Assembly (NCBI RefSeq): GCF_000814475.1
Contig: NZ_JSVC01000023.1
Location: 1-56,787, forward strand
Direction: 5' to 3'
From: Flavihumibacter solisilvae
GTDB lineage: Bacteria; Bacteroidota; Bacteroidia; Chitinophagales; Chitinophagaceae
Length of the DNA: 56,787 bases
A model generated the notes under the pieces. The model worked only from the letters and a program-made list of their open reading frames with translations, did no database searches and was not told the origin of the DNA. This document shows positions 53,443-56,787 of the stretch, piece by piece. Within the stretch, counting starts at the first letter, position 1. Each line of letters begins with the position of its first letter. The translations under genes were made by a program, and so were the position numbers.

Positions 53443-53847
53443 TCAATGAATTTCTTTCAGGTCAACCAGCCACTCACCATCTTTTCGTACGATCTTAACC
53501 GTGGTGGTATCTTTTGATTTATAGGTGTTTGAATAAGTGAAATTTACTGTAGAATCATCCAGCTTGTCAACCTTAACGGTAAGTATGTTGGCCTGGCGGT
53601 AGTTCGTTCTTTCTTCCGGACTCAGTTTGTTGTACACATCATATTTCCATTTATCGAAGATCATCTGGTTGGTGGAATCCTGCAACAGGTAAAAATTCGC
53701 TTTTTTCATGTTGCCGTCAAGGGATGCCCGGATGAATTCCCGGCCGGCGTCCATAGCATCTTCTGCTTTGGTATAGTTCTCATTTCCGGAGCAAGCAGCA
53801 AAGGAGAGGGACAAACTTAAGAGGCAGATGCCGGCTGTATATTTCAT
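53443..53847 (-). CDS. DUF4878-like lipoprotein
   Basis: A 134-residue lipoprotein; the signal ends in FAACS with Cys19 as lipid site. The body is a small alpha+beta fold (AMDAGREFIRASLDGNMKKANFYLLQD, then four strands ending GEWLVDLKEIH) as in DUF4878/NTF2-like lipoproteins. It is the first gene of the lipoprotein-crcB-ppa-tauE group. Its role there is unknown; the coupling with crcB may be accidental, and no fluoride riboswitch was seen upstream. Confidence 0.78.
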   Translation of the reverse strand: MKYTAGICLLSLSLSFAACSGNENYTKAEDAMDAGREFIRASLDGNMKKANFYLLQDSTNQMIFDKWKYDVYNKLSPEERTNYRQANILTVKVDKLDDSTVNFTYSNTYKSKDTTTVKIVRKDGEWLVDLKEIH

Positions 53848-53868
53848 GATTGCAAACTTAAATAAAAA

Positions 53869-53892
53869 AGGCGTCGGGCATACCCGGCGCCT
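53869..53892 (-). terminator. Intrinsic terminator after phoH
   Basis: A 10-bp stem (one G-T pair) at 53869-53878 and 53883-53892 around a CATA loop. Read on the minus strand it is followed by TTTTTTA. It lies directly after the phoH stop codon. A second inverted repeat, CTAATTC/GAATTAG, occupies 53891-53915. Confidence 0.85.
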
Positions 53893-53915
53893 AATTCTTA
53901 ACGGCTACGAATTAG

Positions 53916-54887
53916 TTAAGGAGCATGTTGTTCTTTCTCCTTCTCGCGGTCATAAGCCCTGATAATAGCCTTAACCAGGCGGTGTCTGACCACGTCTTCC
54001 TCATCAAGAACTATATGGGCAATGCCATCTATGTTCCTGAGGATGCGCGTAGCTTTTTCAAGCCCGCTTTTTTGGTTTTTCGGCAAATCAACCTGGGTGA
54101 GATCGCCTGTAATGATTGCCTTTGCATTGGCACCAATACGGGTCAGGAACATTTTCAACTGCAGGTCAGTCGCGTTCTGTGCTTCATCAAGAATGATGAA
54201 GGCATTGTCCAATGTCCGGCCTCGCATGTATGCCAGCGGGGCGATCTCAATGGTACGATTACTCATGTAGTACCCGAGCTTGTCGGCTGGTATCATGTCA
54301 TCCAGCGCATCGTATAATGGGCGTAAGTAAGGGTCAATCTTTTCCTTCAGATCACCAGGGAGAAAGCCCAGGCTTTCGCCTGCTTCAACAGCCGGGCGGG
54401 TAAGGATGATCTTTTTAACGAGTTTATTTTTAAGAGCCCTGACTGCAAGTGCAACTGCAGTGTACGTTTTACCGGTACCAGCTGGTCCGATCGCAAAAAG
54501 GATGTCGTTTTTATCGATACCTCCAACCATCCTTTTCTGGTTGGCAGTCCTTGCCCGAACAGTTTTGCCGTTGGGTCCGAATACCAGGATGTCGTTCGGA
54601 TTCCGTTCAACAAAGTTGTCGATGGTTTCTGCATCATCACCACCCAGGATCTGTTCAAAATAATTTTCACTCATATGTCCGTTCCGCTCCAGGTATTGCA
54701 CGATCAGGTCAATCTTTTCCTTCGCACTGTCAACCTGTTCAGGCGCACCACTTAACTTGATCTGTGTTCCGCGGGAGAGGATTTTTAAAAGGGGAAACTT
54801 TTTCTTCAGTATATCCAGTTTGCCGTTGTTTACTCCAAAAAATTCAATGGGGTTAACGGTTTCGAGGTTGATTATTTTTTCTGTCAA
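53916..54887 (-). CDS. phoH: PhoH family ATPase
   Basis: A 323-residue cytoplasmic protein. An N-terminal KH-like region (ILSRGTQIKLSGAPEQVDSAKEKID, about 35-65) precedes the PhoH core with Walker A GPAGTGKTYT (134-143), TRPAVEAGESLGFLPGDLKEKIDPYLRPLYDAL and Walker B FIILDEAQNA. Family members act in RNA metabolism and phosphate/stress response; the exact role is unsettled. A -7 element was not found, but a possible DnaA-like region lies upstream. It is transcribed alone, with a terminator after it. Confidence 0.93.
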   Translation of the reverse strand: MTEKIINLETVNPIEFFGVNNGKLDILKKKFPLLKILSRGTQIKLSGAPEQVDSAKEKIDLIVQYLERNGHMSENYFEQILGGDDAETIDNFVERNPNDILVFGPNGKTVRARTANQKRMVGGIDKNDILFAIGPAGTGKTYTAVALAVRALKNKLVKKIILTRPAVEAGESLGFLPGDLKEKIDPYLRPLYDALDDMIPADKLGYYMSNRTIEIAPLAYMRGRTLDNAFIILDEAQNATDLQLKMFLTRIGANAKAIITGDLTQVDLPKNQKSGLEKATRILRNIDGIAHIVLDEEDVVRHRLVKAIIRAYDREKEKEQHAP

Positions 54888-54970
54888 TTCGCTTCAGTTT
54901 AATGTTCACAAATGTTACCAACTTCAATCGGCGAATCAGTTACGCCTGTCTTCAATAGGTACTTACCAAA

Positions 54971-55024
54971 TATAATTCTCCACATGAATTATAACAAAGT
55001 TACTTATGCACAAGTTGTGGATAT
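54971..55024. promoter_or_regulatory. AT-rich region with three near-DnaA boxes and an inverted repeat
   Basis: The 165-nt space upstream of phoH contains TTCTCCACA (54976-54984), TTATGCACA (55004-55012) and, on the other strand, ATATCCACA (55016-55024), each one base from the DnaA box TTATCCACA. TATAATTC/GAATTATA (54971-54978 and 54986-54993) is a perfect inverted repeat around the first box. This could be a DnaA regulatory cluster; it is not enough to call an origin. Confidence 0.35.
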
Positions 55025-55052
55025 TGTTAATATTCTGGACCTGGTTTTAGTT

Positions 55053-55454
55053 CTATAAAGAACCCCTGCAACATGACTCTCCGCAATTGCATAACAACTT
55101 TCCATCGTGATGTGTTTCACCATAATTACAGGTAAGCTCTTCACCTTTCCGGATTCGCCGCAGTGTATAGAATTCTACCTTGCCATAACAGCATCGCATA
55201 AAAATATTGGGCCTGCAGGAGTGATTGACATAACGCAGTTCATTCGAATGTACAGACGCATCGAGAGCACGTCCATCGCCAAACTCCACCATGGCTAACC
55301 GCTTTTGAAGTTTGACACGTTTTCTTGCCTCACGCACACTGATAGTTTCACCTTCCAGCTCACCTATTTTTCGATGCGTGGGAATTGTTTGTGCTGCAAA
55401 GCAACCTTTGCCGTCGATCCTGCTTTTTTTTATGGAGAGTGTGAAGAGAAGCAA
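55053..55454 (-). CDS. SET-domain protein with post-SET-like Cys cluster
   Basis: A 133-residue protein consisting of almost only a SET domain, the fold of lysine methyltransferases. N-terminus KKSRIDGKGCFAAQTI is the SET start, NHSC at 77-80 and ELTCNYGE at 106-113 are the conserved SET motifs with catalytic Tyr, and CNCGESCC (122-129) with RGSL is a post-SET-like Cys cluster. Bacterial SET proteins of this size occur in Bacteroidota and other phyla but their substrates are little known. Between cysM and phoH, no operon evident. A tandem octamer lies upstream. Confidence 0.82.
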   Translation of the reverse strand: MLLFTLSIKKSRIDGKGCFAAQTIPTHRKIGELEGETISVREARKRVKLQKRLAMVEFGDGRALDASVHSNELRYVNHSCRPNIFMRCCYGKVEFYTLRRIRKGEELTCNYGETHHDGKLLCNCGESCCRGSL

Positions 55455-55460
55455 AAGAAA

Positions 55461-55492
55461 GTGAATGAGTGGATGAGTGAATGAGTGATTAA
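55461..55492. repeat. Four tandem octamers GTGAATGA-type
   Basis: Four 8-bp units, GTGAATGA, GTGGATGA, GTGAATGA and GTGATTAA (55461-55492), lie between cysM and the SET gene. Their complement reads TCATTCAC, close to the YTATTCAC octamers at 14595-14618. Confidence 0.75.
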
Positions 55493-55529
55493 GTCAACAG
55501 GAAGATTGGTACATCAATGGAACCTGGGT

Positions 55530-56411
55530 TTAGCCAAAAAGGTCAGAGCTGAGGTAACGATCGCCGCGATCACAGATGATGCAGACTATTGTTCCACCCG
55601 ACAGCTCACGTGACAGCTGAACAGCTGCATGCACCGCACCACCGCTGCTCATTCCGCAAAAGATGGCTTCTTCGCGTGCGAGCCGGTTCGACATAATCCG
55701 CGCGTCATTTTCTGAAACTTCCATCACCCTGTCAACACGACTGCGTTCAAAGATTTTGGGGAGATAGGCAACAGGCCATTTCCTGATGCCAGGGATCTTT
55801 GATCCGTCGGTCGGCTGGCAACCAATGATCTGGATCTCTGTATTCTTTTCTTTCATGAACCTGGAAACGCCCATGATCGTACCCGTTGTACCCATTGCGG
55901 ATACGAAGTGAGTGATTTTTCCTTCCGTGTCGCGCCAGATCTCCGGTCCTGTAGTCCGGTAATGCATGAGGTAATTGTCGGGGTTGGCAAATTGATTCAA
56001 CATCAGGAAGCCGCCCTGCTGCACCTTTTCAGTGGCATAATCGATCGCACCTTCCATTGATTTTTCCCGTGGGGTGAGTACAACCTTTGCGCCAAACGCC
56101 TCCATGCTTCGAACGCGTTCCCGGGTGGCATCTTCGGGCATGACCAACTCAATTTCTACCCCGAACAGGCTGGCGATCATTGCCAGCGCAATGCCGGTGT
56201 TGCCACTTGTGGCTTCGATCAGTTTCATGCCCGGACGTAATTCTCCCCGGTCCAGTGCGCCTTTGATCATTCCATAGGCCGCCCGGTCCTTGACACTTCC
56301 ACCCGGATTGTTTCCTTCTAGTTTTGCGAAAATGGTTACTGAGGGATTGACTGTAACATTCTTCAGTTCTACGATTGGGGTATTTCCAACGAGGTCAAGA
56401 ATTCCGGCCAT
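55530..56411 (-). CDS. cysM: Cysteine synthase B
   Basis: A 293-residue PLP enzyme making cysteine from O-acetylserine (or related acceptor) and sulfide or thiosulfate. LVGNTPIVEL, GNNPGGSVKDRAA with PLP Lys41, EATSGNTGIALAM and AMGTTGTIMGVSRFMKE are diagnostic of the OAS sulfhydrylase family. The short length and the DRGDRYLSSDLFG C-terminus point to CysM type rather than CysK. The start is the ATG with MAGILDLVGN. Monocistronic as far as visible. Confidence 0.93.
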   Translation of the reverse strand: MAGILDLVGNTPIVELKNVTVNPSVTIFAKLEGNNPGGSVKDRAAYGMIKGALDRGELRPGMKLIEATSGNTGIALAMIASLFGVEIELVMPEDATRERVRSMEAFGAKVVLTPREKSMEGAIDYATEKVQQGGFLMLNQFANPDNYLMHYRTTGPEIWRDTEGKITHFVSAMGTTGTIMGVSRFMKEKNTEIQIIGCQPTDGSKIPGIRKWPVAYLPKIFERSRVDRVMEVSENDARIMSNRLAREEAIFCGMSSGGAVHAAVQLSRELSGGTIVCIICDRGDRYLSSDLFG

Positions 56412-56459
56412 AAAGTCGTATTAGCATTTTCTTATGGCCGAAAGTTATTACAGTTCCGA

Positions 56460-56747
56460 TTAATAAACATTAAAACTTTGACCGTTCAGCTCCTCATTGA
56501 TCATATCACTCATCAACTTCTCCTGCTGCTGAACCCATGCCGGTAATGGTTGCGGAATGATCTGCCAGTCGCTGTCATGTCTTCTCATCCGGAACATAAT
56601 ACGGTTGCCCCTGTCATCTACCACATCAACCGAAAAAAGAGTCTCCTGGAGTAAAATCATTTTTCTGAAATTAAACTCACGGAGCCGTCCTTCTGCCTTG
56701 ATCAGGCGTGTAAACTGAATGTTTTTCACGAATTGTATCTGCTGCAT
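56460..56747 (-). CDS. Hypothetical small protein
   Basis: A protein of about 95 residues I cannot name. It has alternating hydrophobic strands (QFTRLIKAEGRLREFNFRKM, LFSVDVVDDRGNRIMFRMRR) and an Asp/Trp-containing C-terminus, with no signal peptide or membrane helix. The ATG at 56747 (MQQIQFVKNIQFTRL) is preferred over an in-frame ATG at 56765. It lies upstream of cysM on the same strand with a 48-nt gap and might share its transcript. The remaining 40 bases to the window edge hold nothing I can support. Confidence 0.65.
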   Translation of the reverse strand: MQQIQFVKNIQFTRLIKAEGRLREFNFRKMILLQETLFSVDVVDDRGNRIMFRMRRHDSDWQIIPQPLPAWVQQQEKLMSDMINEELNGQSFNVY

Positions 56748-56787
56748 ATTAATTTCAATAAACATGTAATAAGTAGCAATTCCCGTG

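Noticed and set aside
53848-53915. Possible fluoride riboswitch in front of the lipoprotein-crcB genes
   Set aside because: The space holds only the phoH terminator and a small inverted repeat; the fluoride aptamer pattern is not seen.

Overview
The window looks like chromosomal DNA of a Bacteroidota bacterium, most likely close to Chitinophagaceae. The signs are a SusC/SusD outer-membrane pair, many lipoproteins with Bacteroidota-type signal peptides, families common in that phylum (DUF4197, DUF4421, DUF2911, DUF3857/transglutaminase), small ECF sigma operons, several TAnnTTTG-type -7 elements, and few Shine-Dalgarno sequences. No tRNA, rRNA, CRISPR array, insertion sequence or prophage was seen. 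Coding density is high, and several convergent genes touch or overlap at their 3' ends.

Layout. 1-3.9 kb: a lipoprotein, a short alpha-glucan phosphorylase and a two-TM K+-channel-like protein. 3.9-9.2 kb: a PKD-domain protein, FKBP isomerase, DUF4197 lipoprotein, MFS transporter and ABC-F ATPase. 9.2-14.5 kb: DUF4421 protein, serine hydrolase, lactonase-type propeller, tail-anchored J-protein and NodB deacetylase. 14.6-22.9 kb: glycine decarboxylase, Cys-cluster protein, CPA2 antiporter, MFS exporter, deoxynucleoside kinase and FolK. 22.9-26.8 kb: SppA, ABC permease, SRPBCC protein and DUF2911 lipoprotein. 27-31.5 kb: SusC/SusD. 31.5-36.4 kb: a repeat-bearing spacer, BioA, an ECF sigma factor with a membrane/beta-barrel partner, and QueG. 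36.5-41.7 kb: a remnant gene, two transglutaminase-like proteins and a degenerate serine hydrolase. 41.9-45.7 kb: ClpB, SRAP protein and YdeI-like protein in tight order. 45.8-50.3 kb: DsbA-like protein, two paralogous secreted proteins, QueD, a helical protein, a lipoprotein and guanine deaminase. 50.3-56.8 kb: a second ECF sigma factor with a small membrane partner, an NlpC/P60 protein, a lipoprotein-CrcB-pyrophosphatase-TauE cluster, PhoH, a SET-domain protein, CysM and a small unknown.

Most genes are ordinary housekeeping or envelope genes. The more unusual signals are: likely catalytically impaired members of enzyme families (Thr at the PLP-lysine position of the phosphorylase, a transglutaminase fold without Cys/His, a serine hydrolase without SxxK, a DsbA-like protein with one Cys); a truncated copy of the 5' end of the DUF3857 gene directly in front of the intact gene; a sigma-factor partner with both an inner-membrane helix and a beta-barrel-like C-terminus; a fluoride exporter beside the fluoride-sensitive pyrophosphatase; a compact SET protein with a post-SET-like Cys cluster; and short non-coding repeats and palindromes (11-bp repeats at 31.97 kb, ATTCAC octamers at 14.6 and 55.5 kb, perfect inverted repeats before the MFS gene, susC and the helical-protein gene). 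I did not find a clear multi-gene system of a new kind. All family calls come from reading the sequence without database searches.
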